DNA of 20,914 nt from CAYIRQ01 sp964365905. GTDB taxonomy: Bacteria; Patescibacteriota; Gracilibacteria; Peribacterales; Peribacteraceae. The DNA is taken from positions 1 to 20,914 of the forward strand of contig CAYIRQ010000009.1 in NCBI GenBank assembly GCA_964365905.1, given 5' to 3'. A program made the position numbers and the translations under genes. Below the pieces are notes generated by a model that made no database searches, was not told the origin of the DNA, and worked only from the letters and a program-made list of their open reading frames with translations. Of this stretch, positions 1-6,973 are shown in pieces. The first letter of the stretch is position 1. The number at the start of each line of letters is the position of its first letter.

Positions 1-28
1 ATCAGCTTCCAGGGAAACCCCTAAAAGA

Positions 29-733
29 TCAAGTTATTTTTGCGAGTTTCCTAAGGTAGAACATCGGTGAGGTAAGCACACCTTTGAACAGAAGGAAGAG
101 AGGCATGATCATCCGCCCGACACGGCCGTTACCGTCCGCAAAAGGGTGAATCATTTCGAACTGCGCATGGACGATTCCCAATTGCACCAGAGCATCTTTC
201 TCCTCTGTGTGGATGTACTTCTCCAGATTGGCGAAGAGCGCTGGAATCTCCTGTGGCGGAGGTGGGACGTACGATGCCTCCTCGATTGGCTTTCCGAACT
301 TGCCGATGTGCACCTGGTGCTTCCGGAAGTTTCCGCGGTCCCTGCCGTGTCCGCGTACATCCTCCAGCAGGATAGCATGGGCCTCTTTGATCAATCGCCC
401 GCTCAAGGAGACTTCCCCCATGCTTTGCACTGAATGGCGCATTGCCTGCCGGTAGTTCAGGATGAGGCGGATGTCGTCGCCCCGCTCCGTCTTCGCGGTC
501 GGATCTGCCTCGTACTCCAAGACCTCGTCGAGCGTCGCCTGTGTGCCTTCGATTCTGGAAGAGAGGACAGCTTCGTTCGTCTCCATCGGCGAGAGGAGCA
601 CGCCTGGATTTGGCAGGCTCTGGAGCAGACCATCGAAACGGGCCACCTCCGCATTCGCAGGACCGATGAGGTGCACGAATTTCTCCCAGCGGAGGCCGGA
701 GAGTGGGAGCGGTGGCGGGATGAAGGGTTTCAT
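29..733 (-). CDS. Fic-family AMP/NMP-transferase, C-terminally shortened
   Basis: Fic enzymes transfer a nucleotide monophosphate from NTP to hydroxyl side chains of target proteins. The core motif HPFADGNGRVGR (residues 196-207 of 234) carries the catalytic His and the phosphate-binding GNGR. An N-terminal SSRIEG motif (58-63) fits the (S/T)xxxE(G/N) self-inhibition helix of class II Fic proteins, and GNFR (134-137) is also typical. I chose the ATG at 733 because relatives begin with similar MKP-IPPPLP text; an in-frame GTG at 766 would overlap the upstream methylase gene by 16 nt. Most relatives continue for about 100 further residues with a winged helix after the SPMFYL segment, but here a TGA follows ten codons after that Ser. 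The gene may be truncated or frameshifted. It is the last gene of a two-gene operon with the restriction-modification enzyme. Confidence 0.9.
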   Translation of the reverse strand: MKPFIPPPLPLSGLRWEKFVHLIGPANAEVARFDGLLQSLPNPGVLLSPMETNEAVLSSRIEGTQATLDEVLEYEADPTAKTERGDDIRLILNYRQAMRHSVQSMGEVSLSGRLIKEAHAILLEDVRGHGRDRGNFRKHQVHIGKFGKPIEEASYVPPPPQEIPALFANLEKYIHTEEKDALVQLGIVHAQFEMIHPFADGNGRVGRMIMPLFLLFKGVLTSPMFYLRKLAKIT

Positions 734-750
734 AGGAAAACGGGAAGATA

Positions 751-3700
751 TTACCGGATCGGCCACCCACCATGCTTCTCAATCACCTCATCAATCTCCT
801 TCTGGAGCTTAATCGTCTCCACAAGGGCAGTCGTGACACGACAGTAGTGGCGGATGTCTTCACTGGAGAGGATCCGCCCCTTCCGATCCTTCAACCACTT
901 ATCGAGCACTTGGTAGCCGCCGATCTGATATATCCAAACCTCGAGGGGGATACCGGTGAAACACTGGCGATCGTTGATGCGTACCGCCTTTTTCTTTTCG
1001 TCGTACTTCCTCACTTCCGCTTTAGCCTCACCACTGCCTTCAAACTTCACAATCGGTTTCTCCAAAACCTTCGATTTCAGAAGATGCAGATCCACAAGTT
1101 CTTGCCCGAGCTTTGCAAGCGCGTCGAAGAGTTTTGTATCCGATGTGATGGGAATGCGCGGGAAGTCACTTTTCAGGAACTCGGCGTATCGTGTGCGATA
1201 GCCTGGCGAGTAGAGAAGGGCGTAGATGTAGGTGAAAATCTGTTCCGGCTTCGGTGTTGCTTTGAGTTTTTTCTTGAGTTCCTTCAAAAAGTCTTCGGTG
1301 ATGTTCGGTTTTTTCTCTGTGGTCGGTGTATCGAAAAGATTTTCTGAGTGTGAGTCGGGGGAAGGATAGAGATAAAGCGGAAATACAAACGCATTGTTGG
1401 ATGTCTTGGGAGAAAGAAGAATTACCTCTGAAATGTTCTGCGAAACGAAGGCATGACCGAATTCTTCCCCCTTCGTCATTCTCGATGTTTCAAGGGCAAG
1501 ATTAGAATGGAGCATGTTTTGCATTACCTCAGGGCGTGGCCAGTCCACCATTTGTTGGGTGTAGTAAATCCATCGGATATCAAATAATCGGTATAGAACC
1601 CGTTGAAACTTTTCCTCCCATTTTACATCTTTTGCCAGCCTCTTTCGTTCTTCACTCATTTTCCACCCGCGGGTGTCTTTGAGGCCGAATGTTTGGGCAA
1701 TAATTTCGTCCGGTAAGTCGAGATTACGGAACATCGTTATTCTCTTCTTCAGTTCATCCTTTTCGAAATCAATGACGAAGCTGTCGCGCGCGGTGACAAT
1801 ACCCGTTGAATTCAGAGGGAAAATATCTGGCACTTTCCAGTACTTCTCGTACTCCTCCCGCCCCTCTTCGCTCTTTGGCACAAAGAAGTAGAAAGGGGAA
1901 TTGGGGCTTAATTTCTCCCACTTCGTTTTATCCATCTCATACTTCTCCAACCATTTGTACTTCTTTCCCCGCTCACCCCAGAGTTCGGCATGGTGTACTG
2001 TACCCGGCAGTTTCTTCTTCGGATTCTTCACGAAGAGAGCGATGGCGACGCCCTGCTGAATGTCGAAGACATTCACGTCTTTTCCGCCATCCGGTGACTT
2101 CTCCTTCTTCAAAGAATTACCATGGAGGTCCAAGACGTAGAGATCGGTGAAGGTGTTCATCAGTGACTGGCGCATGCCGCGGAATGTGGGATTATCGAGG
2201 TAACCATGGTTCGTGATCATGCCAACGACGCCTTGCCCCGCCTGCGCGATTTTCCACTGAGCGAACCGAAGGAATTTCACGTAGTCATCCTGCAACCAGT
2301 GCTTGCGCTCACCGAAGTGCTTGCCGTCAACTTGCTTGTAGTCCTCGATAAGTGCCGTGATCCACTTCCCTTTGTTCTCCGAGATTCCGGAGTACGGCGG
2401 ATTGCCCATGATCACCATGATCGGCACGTCCTTCTTCACTTCGGAAGCTTTCTTTGATTCCTCGGAGAGCGAGGAGAGGTGCGGTATCTGCGTCTGCGTG
2501 AGATCGTCCCATTCCAGCGTGTTCGTGAGGTACAGCTTGAAGCGCTCATCCTCCCCCATGCGTACCCCAAGTTCCTCGAGGACGTAGGCGATCTTCAGGT
2601 GTCCGATCGCATAGGGCGCCATCATGAGCTCAAAGGCGTAGAAGTCTTTCAGAATGTGATCTCTGATGAGTTGATCCAGTCCGCCTTTGCCGTACTTTTC
2701 CGTATATTCCTCCGCCGCAAGATACATAGCAGTAGCAGGAAAGGTCTGCGTTCCTGCAGCGGGATCGAGCACCGTGACTCCCTGCGAAGCGAATCCGTCA
2801 CTCTTGCCGAACTCCTCCTTGAGTGTGTGATGGAGTGACCGAACGATGTAATTTACAACCGGCTCCGGTGTGTAGTATACGCCGCGCTGCTCGCGTTTTG
2901 CAGGGTCGTAATGTGCGAGGAACGTTTCATAGAAGTGGACGATGGGGTCGCGGCCTCGCTTCGCGTGGAAGAACTCCTCCTCGATTTTCTTGAGATCGGC
3001 AGAGGCGAGCACCTCCGCAATGTCTTCGATGATGACCTGCAGTTGCTTCGGAGGTTTAGATGAGGAGAGGAAGTGAAAAACATCTTGAAGGATGCCGAGA
3101 GTCGGGGGGATAAGCTCGTAAGCGAGCTCTCTCGTGAAGATTTTTTTCGGGATGCCACGATCGAACAAATTGGGTGTGGTATCGAAACGATGACGGGCGA
3201 TAAACAAACCATAGGTGATTGTCTGTGCGTAAAGGTCAGCGAAGTCCTCTTCGGAGAGAGATGCGATGAGATGTTTGCGAAAAGCCTCGTAGAAGCCGAG
3301 GAGATCTTTTGTTTCCGCTTCGGGCTTCAGCTCCTCACGAATGACCTGATCACGTAGGAACCGTGTTCGTTTTGCGAGTTCCAGAGCAAGGGATTTCGCA
3401 TTCGTAAGACTCGGGACCGAGAAGTCGAAGAACTGAGTGAGTAGCCCGATAAACTTCTCCGCATTCTCCAGAGGAGCGATGGCACCGAGCTTCTTGGCAA
3501 CGAAAGGGCGCCCAATCTGAACGTTGTTCACGAGCCCGCCATCGCGGTACAGACGGAACTCGTAGAAATTCGTAAGCAGCACATTGGGAAACGTCGAACG
3601 GTATCGTACGAGTTGCTCAGAGCGCTCAATCCTGTCGAGATTTTCCTCAGGAATTTTTGCTTCGATGTATCCCACATGTTTGTGCTTTCCATCCCACACG

Positions 3701-3885
3701 CGGAAGTCTGGGTTTCCAGCTTCGGTTCTCTTCGGCAGCGTTGTGATGTCAATTTTCCTCTTTTGCTGTTTTGCTACTTTCTCAAAAAGGTCCTTCAACG
3801 TCGAGTAATAGCTCTGCTCTGTGGCATCACCTCTGTTTGTGATCTTCGACAGGTCAGCCAAGTAGGTCTTCAGTACATCCGTCAT
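751..3885 (-). CDS. Single-chain restriction-modification enzyme (type IIG / ISP-like, N6-adenine methylase)
   Basis: This is a 1044-residue fusion of nuclease, methyltransferase and specificity regions. An N-terminal PD-(D/E)xK-like site is visible as P59-D60 and E75-A-K77. A helical connector follows. The methylase has motif X-like text RGVYYTPEPVV (about 334-344), the SAM-binding motif I DPAAGTQTF (374-382, with Q where GTGTF is usual) and motif IV NPPY (495-498), which indicates gamma-class adenine-N6 methylation. The C-terminal part, ending in GYQVLDKWLKDRKGR and EID text, resembles the target-recognition end of type ISP enzymes. No helicase motifs lie between nuclease and methylase, so it is shorter than true type ISP proteins (about 1600 residues) and closer to type IIG. 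One chain would both methylate and cut foreign DNA. No separate specificity or nuclease gene is present. The Fic gene follows directly. Confidence 0.9.
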   Translation of the reverse strand: MTDVLKTYLADLSKITNRGDATEQSYYSTLKDLFEKVAKQQKRKIDITTLPKRTEAGNPDFRVWDGKHKHVGYIEAKIPEENLDRIERSEQLVRYRSTFPNVLLTNFYEFRLYRDGGLVNNVQIGRPFVAKKLGAIAPLENAEKFIGLLTQFFDFSVPSLTNAKSLALELAKRTRFLRDQVIREELKPEAETKDLLGFYEAFRKHLIASLSEEDFADLYAQTITYGLFIARHRFDTTPNLFDRGIPKKIFTRELAYELIPPTLGILQDVFHFLSSSKPPKQLQVIIEDIAEVLASADLKKIEEEFFHAKRGRDPIVHFYETFLAHYDPAKREQRGVYYTPEPVVNYIVRSLHHTLKEEFGKSDGFASQGVTVLDPAAGTQTFPATAMYLAAEEYTEKYGKGGLDQLIRDHILKDFYAFELMMAPYAIGHLKIAYVLEELGVRMGEDERFKLYLTNTLEWDDLTQTQIPHLSSLSEESKKASEVKKDVPIMVIMGNPPYSGISENKGKWITALIEDYKQVDGKHFGERKHWLQDDYVKFLRFAQWKIAQAGQGVVGMITNHGYLDNPTFRGMRQSLMNTFTDLYVLDLHGNSLKKEKSPDGGKDVNVFDIQQGVAIALFVKNPKKKLPGTVHHAELWGERGKKYKWLEKYEMDKTKWEKLSPNSPFYFFVPKSEEGREEYEKYWKVPDIFPLNSTGIVTARDSFVIDFEKDELKKRITMFRNLDLPDEIIAQTFGLKDTRGWKMSEERKRLAKDVKWEEKFQRVLYRLFDIRWIYYTQQMVDWPRPEVMQNMLHSNLALETSRMTKGEEFGHAFVSQNISEVILLSPKTSNNAFVFPLYLYPSPDSHSENLFDTPTTEKKPNITEDFLKELKKKLKATPKPEQIFTYIYALLYSPGYRTRYAEFLKSDFPRIPITSDTKLFDALAKLGQELVDLHLLKSKVLEKPIVKFEGSGEAKAEVRKYDEKKKAVRINDRQCFTGIPLEVWIYQIGGYQVLDKWLKDRKGRILSSEDIRHYCRVTTALVETIKLQKEIDEVIEKHGGWPIR

Positions 3886-3893
3886 TAAAAGGG

Positions 3894-3899
3894 ATTCTA
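3894..3899 (-). promoter_or_regulatory. Probable -10 box of the restriction-modification operon
   Basis: Read on the minus strand this is TAGAAT, five of six bases of the -10 consensus. It lies 8 nt before the ATG at 3885. No good -35 and no Shine-Dalgarno sequence are seen, so the transcript would be leaderless or nearly so. Confidence 0.4.
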
Positions 3900-3997
3900 C
3901 CGGAGATATATCGACCTTGCGATCACGTTTCCTCGTACGAAAACGTTTGCTGCTCAGTGCGCTTCGAGCGCAGAGGGGAACGCGTGCTGTCGCAAGC

Positions 3998-4037
3998 GAA
4001 AAAGGGCTGGCGCGTGCTCGCGCACGGCGGCCCCTTT
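3998..4037 (-). terminator. Likely intrinsic terminator downstream of the tRNA
   Basis: On the minus strand, 6 nt beyond the tRNA CCA end, an outer near-complementary stem (AAAGGGGC against GCCCTTTTT) encloses an inner hairpin CGTGC-GCGA-GCACG. The outer 3' arm ends in a T run. This has the shape of an intrinsic terminator for the tRNA transcript. A further hairpin TGCGCT-TCG-AGCGCA lies at about 3958-3972. Confidence 0.55.
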
Positions 4038-4043
4038 GCAGAT

Positions 4044-4120
4044 TGGTGGGCGAGGGTGGAGTTGAACCACCGACCGCGGGCTTATAAGTCCCGTGCTCTA
4101 ACCAGCTGAGCTACTCGCCC
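4044..4120 (-). tRNA. tRNA-Ile(UAU), CCA encoded
   Basis: A full cloverleaf of 77 nt can be folded by hand. The acceptor stem is GGGCGAG/CTCGCCC, the D stem GCTC/GAGC, the anticodon loop CTTATAA with anticodon TAT, the variable loop 5 nt, and the T arm GGTGG-TTCAACT-CCACC, followed by ACCA. The anticodon stem has four good pairs and an A31-G39 mismatch next to the loop. UAU reads AUA (Ile). Most bacteria read AUA with a CAU tRNA whose C34 is converted to lysidine by TilS, so a directly encoded UAU is uncommon. The structural call is secure; the identity rests on the anticodon alone. Confidence 0.93.
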
Positions 4121-4285
4121 TATACATGAATGATCTTGTACTCGCCAGTATATGCGAACATTCATTTTTATGAGAATGGCCCTTTCATTGGCCATTCCGA
4201 TGACTTTGCAAGCAAGCGTCGAACGATGAGCAGTTTTTCTTTGTATCCCTTTGGCTGTTTCAGATGCCATTCGCGGCGACGGGCA

Positions 4286-4393
4286 TCAGTATCCATAACT
4301 GTGAGATGCATAACGCTTGTGGACATCACCACGAGTACATCCGATGTACCAGTTGTGATCTTTAAGACTGTGGAGGAAATACACGTGTGCCAT
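4286..4393 (-). pseudogene. GIY-YIG endonuclease N-terminal remnant
   Basis: The minus strand encodes 35 residues starting MAHVYFLHSLKDHNWYIG. This matches the beginning of a GIY-YIG nuclease domain: the first strand (VYF in place of GIY), the YIG triad at residues 16-18, and the KRYASH helix start that supplies the catalytic Arg and His positions. A TGA ends it where the domain should run for another 45 or more residues. A second open frame (T-V-M-D... to ...PFS, about 4161-4300) continues downstream but I do not recognise it. It sits between a decayed tRNA 5' half and an intact tRNA, a typical setting for mobile or homing nucleases. It is almost certainly inactive. Confidence 0.6.
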
Positions 4394-4401
4394 ACAAGGA
4401 A

Positions 4402-4514
4402 CTTATCCCGAGGAGGTCCCGTGCTCTAAGCCCGAAGGGCTCCCTTTGGGGACCCGAAGGGTCTCCCTTGGAGCCAGCTGAGCTATCCCTAGGGGATCCC
4501 TTAGGGACTCGCCC
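4402..4514 (-). pseudogene. Decayed second copy of the tRNA-Ile(UAU) 5' half
   Basis: Three blocks (4508-4514, 4474-4485 and 4416-4429) join to reproduce exactly the 33 nt of 4088-4120, from the acceptor 5' strand through the D arm to the 5' side of the anticodon stem. A further CTTAT at 4402-4406 matches the anticodon loop with a short extra insert. The blocks are separated by 22 nt (between tRNA positions 7 and 8) and 44 nt (in the D loop after G19). The 3' half (variable loop, T arm, acceptor 3' strand) is absent, so it cannot make a tRNA by itself. Confidence 0.85.
4430..4507. repeat. Six 11-nt micro-hairpins inserted in the tRNA copy
   Basis: The two inserts (4430-4473 and 4486-4507) consist entirely of 11-nt units, each a 4-bp stem closing a 3-nt loop: GCCC-GAA-GGGC, TCCC-TTT-GGGG, ACCC-GAA-GGGT, CTCC-CTT-GGAG, TCCC-TAG-GGGA and TCCC-TTA-GGGA. 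Insert lengths are multiples of 22 nt, that is pairs of hairpins. The stems vary in a compensatory way (GCCC/GGGC, ACCC/GGGT, CTCC/GGAG), with one T-G pair. An isolated unit of the same form, TCCC-GAA-GGGA, occurs at 10391-10401 inside a gene. Confidence 0.85.
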
Positions 4515-4726
4515 ACACGCTTATTGTACGCTCAAACATAAACATCCTCTCGACTCATGGCGAGAGAGAGACACCCGCCCGAACGTACCGTTCGGCCAGC
4601 CCGACAGTGGTCTGGCGGGTACGGGCGGGGAGTGAGGGGAACGCAAAGAACGCGCAATTATTTGTTTTGTTTCTGTCTCCCCTCATCCCCGCCTTCTCCC
4701 CCGGGGAGAAGGGATGTGGATGTGCC
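4515..4726. other. Intergenic region with hairpins, no gene
   Basis: No credible coding sequence is seen. A perfect hairpin CCGAACG-TAC-CGTTCGG lies at 4579-4595 and is followed by GC-rich imperfect inverted repeats up to about 4630. A second strong hairpin lies at 4692-4712. With the tRNA remnants this makes 4.4-4.7 kb a dense cluster of small palindromes. Confidence 0.6.
4692..4712 (-). terminator. Hairpin downstream of the glycogen-synthase-like gene
   Basis: CCTTCTCC and GGAGAAGG pair around a 5-nt CCCGG loop, 15 nt beyond the stop of the 4727-5371 gene. There is no T run, so it may be a dispersed palindrome or RNA-end stabiliser rather than a true intrinsic terminator. Confidence 0.4.
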
Positions 4727-5371
4727 TTACTCGCCCTGCACCGTTTCCATGCAGTGTCTCTGTATGGTCCGAAAGTCGTAGGGAAGTTTGAAGGTTTCGA
4801 TGGCGCGCACGAGCGCGGCGAACCATGTCCAGGGAGTCGCAGGATCCGCGAGGAAGGCGTTACCGGCTTCCTGCACGGGGTTATAGTCGATGAGAGGATC
4901 CTGTGCGGATGCAACCGGGACTGCGCCGTATGCGAGACAGTTCGGGATTTCTTCGCCGTCTGCGTCGTTCGCAAAGAAGAGACTGATATCCGATGCAGCA
5001 TAGATCTTGCGTCGTGCGGTGTCTTCATCCGGAAGGATTTTGACGCGGTGTGGACTCTCGTGCTCCAGCTTCGTGAAGAGCTTTCCATACTCCTCCGAAC
5101 CGATTCCCCGAATGATGATCTGGCAGGGGAGGGAGAGGATGCCGGGAAGAACTTCGCTGAGGAGAGCACCACCCTGCGAAGCAGACATCCCCCCTGAGAT
5201 ACAGAGGAGCGGGAGCTTTGATTCCGTCACCCATTGGAGGTCGCGCTGGAGTGCGAGCTTATTTTCGACCTTCATCTCCAACGTTTTGATGGAGAATTTG
5301 CGATGAATCTTATTGTCGTACGACGGAGAGTAGGAGGGCCGACGTAGGGGAGTGGCGGAGGCGGGATTCAA
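4727..5371 (-). CDS. Glycogen/starch-synthase-like C-terminal domain (GT5), N-terminus missing
   Basis: The 214 residues align by eye with the second GT-B half of GlgA-type glucosyltransferases. NPAS near the start fits the linker before the C-terminal domain. ENKLALQRDL, a Rossmann segment ending IIIRGIGSEEY, then KIYAASDISLFF, CLAYGAVPVAS and DYNPVQEAGNAF follow in family order. The first about 240 residues, with the ADP-glucose acceptor half, are absent. The usual EPCGLTQ signature is replaced by GEEIPNCLAYG, so catalysis is doubtful. The first usable start is a TTG at 5371. Homology-like text (LDTLERTHTLNPAS) continues upstream in frame without any start codon, which suggests a 5'-deleted remnant. 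It is divergent to the exonuclease gene. A diverged glycosyltransferase is the alternative. Confidence 0.6.
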   Translation of the reverse strand: MNPASATPLRRPSYSPSYDNKIHRKFSIKTLEMKVENKLALQRDLQWVTESKLPLLCISGGMSASQGGALLSEVLPGILSLPCQIIIRGIGSEEYGKLFTKLEHESPHRVKILPDEDTARRKIYAASDISLFFANDADGEEIPNCLAYGAVPVASAQDPLIDYNPVQEAGNAFLADPATPWTWFAALVRAIETFKLPYDFRTIQRHCMETVQGE

Positions 5372-5497
5372 GGTGTGTGTGCGTTCGAGAGTATCCAGAT
5401 AGTATAGCGGATTTTGTATGTTTTCGGTAGGGGCAAGGCATGCTTTGCACTTACAGATTGCTTGCCAAAATGGGCATTTTCCTCTTTCCTCACTCTC

Positions 5498-6544
5498 GTG
5501 AAAAAGTTAGTTCTCCTCGATGCCAATCACCTCATGCACCGCGCGTATTGGGCGATTGACCGACGCCTCAAGACGACGCGGGGCGAGCAGGTGAATGCCG
5601 TCTTTGGTGTCGTCTCCATGCTCCTCACGATGCTTTCGCGGGAGCGCCCCGATCTTCTCCTCGCCTGCTTCGATGAGGGGAAGGAGACGTTCCGTCATCA
5701 GGATCACAGAGAATACAAAGCAGGGAGAGCGGAGACACCCGATGATTTTTACACGCAGATTCCCAGAGTCCATGAAGCTCTTCGGGCATTTGCGATTCCT
5801 ATCCTCTCTGACCCCAAGTACGAGGCGGATGATCTCATCGGATCGGCTGCGATTCGTGCAGCAAAAGAAGAATGGGATGTCCTTATCGTCACAGGGGACA
5901 GGGATCTCTTTCAGATGGCGGATACCCGCATTTGCATCGCCGTTCCTCATAAAGGATATACGGAGCCTCACTATTTGGATGCTGCGGGAGTGAAGGAGGC
6001 GCTCGGTGTTACGCCCGCGCAGGTGCCGGACTACAAAGGGCTCACAGGGGATGCATCCGATAATCTCCGCGGCGTCCGGGGAATCGGGCCCAAGACGGCA
6101 GTATCGCTCATTGAGAAGTTCGGAAGTCTGGAAGCAATTTACGAGCATCTCCCCGAGATCCGCTTCAGCGTGAAGGAAAAGCTTCTCGCTGATAAAGAGA
6201 GTGCTTTTTTCTGCAAGAAACTTGCTCGCCTTGTGACGGATATCATTCTTCCGGAAGGGATACTGCAAGCGTCCTTCTCTCCCGAGCGGGCAGCAGTCGA
6301 ACGTTTCTTTGCGACGCTGGAACTCAAAACTTTGCTCCGGCGATTCCAGAAATTCCTTGAGGAGGATCCGTATGCCCGGGAGCATTTTAGAGGAGAGGGC
6401 GCTGAGAATCTTCTTCTCGAAGAGTCGTTGCAGGAACCCTCCTTCGCTCCTGATGGAGTGGAGCTTGTCCCGAGCTCTGTCGAGGGGGAGGGCAGGGAGG
6501 GGAAGAAGCGTCTCACGGAGGAGCAGTTGCCGTTATTGGATTAG
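5498..6544 (+). CDS. Stand-alone 5'-3' exonuclease / flap endonuclease (Pol I N-terminal type)
   Basis: This enzyme removes RNA primers and 5' flaps during Okazaki fragment maturation and repair. The protein has 348 residues from a GTG start chosen because VKKLVLLDAN begins the family's first strand; an upstream in-frame ATG at 5414 would add unrelated residues. The PIN-like domain carries metal ligands in LLDAN (D8), FDEGKETFR (57-65), EADD (109-112) and TGDRD (132-136). The helix-hairpin-helix region shows GDASDN (184-189) and GIGPKT (195-200). No polymerase domain follows. After residue 285 comes an acidic linker ending in QLPLLD as the last six residues, which resembles a beta-clamp-binding motif. 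The leader before the GTG is almost all pyrimidine. Confidence 0.9.
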   Translation: MKKLVLLDANHLMHRAYWAIDRRLKTTRGEQVNAVFGVVSMLLTMLSRERPDLLLACFDEGKETFRHQDHREYKAGRAETPDDFYTQIPRVHEALRAFAIPILSDPKYEADDLIGSAAIRAAKEEWDVLIVTGDRDLFQMADTRICIAVPHKGYTEPHYLDAAGVKEALGVTPAQVPDYKGLTGDASDNLRGVRGIGPKTAVSLIEKFGSLEAIYEHLPEIRFSVKEKLLADKESAFFCKKLARLVTDIILPEGILQASFSPERAAVERFFATLELKTLLRRFQKFLEEDPYAREHFRGEGAENLLLEESLQEPSFAPDGVELVPSSVEGEGREGKKRLTEEQLPLLD

Positions 6545-6973
6545 TGCATCTCTCGCACGGCCATCTTGGCCGTGTGGATTTCGAATCTCCATTCTCTGAA
6601 AACAAATTGTATTCAGCCATTTCCTTCCCATTTGCTCATAAGGGAGAAAGAGGATGAAAGCGGAGCAGTTCATATTTTTAATGAAGAGAGACAGGTGCTT
6701 TGACTCTCTTGGGTGTTCAAGAGTATGGAATGGAAGGCAAGCATTTTCCTGATAATCGAACACGTAGAGTGTTCGAAGAGCAATTTTAGGATTTTTATCG
6801 ATATTTTATGAGTCGCACTTAATTTTTTTTCTGAAGTACATGCCAAATGTTCTGAGTAGGAAGTGTGTTCAATGAAAGAATTCTGATCACGAAATCTATT
6901 CAAGGCTTGCATTGCTTCGGCGGGAGGCCCTGTCTAGACTTCCTCTCCGATCTCCTTTTCCGCCCCATCACCC
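6545..6973 (+). other. 429-nt intergenic region upstream of ftsA
   Basis: No supported gene. The region is more AT-rich than its neighbours. It holds a hairpin just after the exonuclease gene (6556-6574), an 8-bp-stem hairpin at 6756-6776 (TCGAACAC/GTGTTCGA), and a possible weak promoter, TTGACT at 6700-6705, with the inverted repeat CTCTTG/CAAGAG at 6706-6723 in its spacer. A 32-codon frame at 6654-6752 begins MKAEQF but has no further support. The last about 35 nt are a pyrimidine-rich leader for ftsA. It may carry ftsAZ regulation. Confidence 0.5.
6556..6574 (+). terminator. Hairpin after the exonuclease gene
   Basis: CACGGCCA-TCT-TGGCCGTG, a perfect 8-bp stem with a 3-nt loop, lies 11 nt after the stop codon. 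There is no T run, so it is a weak intrinsic terminator at best, or a 3'-end stabiliser. Confidence 0.45.

Noticed and set aside
4430..4507. CRISPR array or tandem intergenic repeat
   Set aside because: The units are 11-nt hairpins without spacers and interrupt a tRNA copy; there are no cas genes.
5414..5497. Upstream ATG for the exonuclease adding 28 residues
   Set aside because: The added residues do not resemble the family, and the GTG at 5498 gives the expected first strand.
6654..6752. 32-codon small ORF upstream of ftsA
   Set aside because: Short, in a region full of hairpins, with no homology-like text or clear ribosome site.
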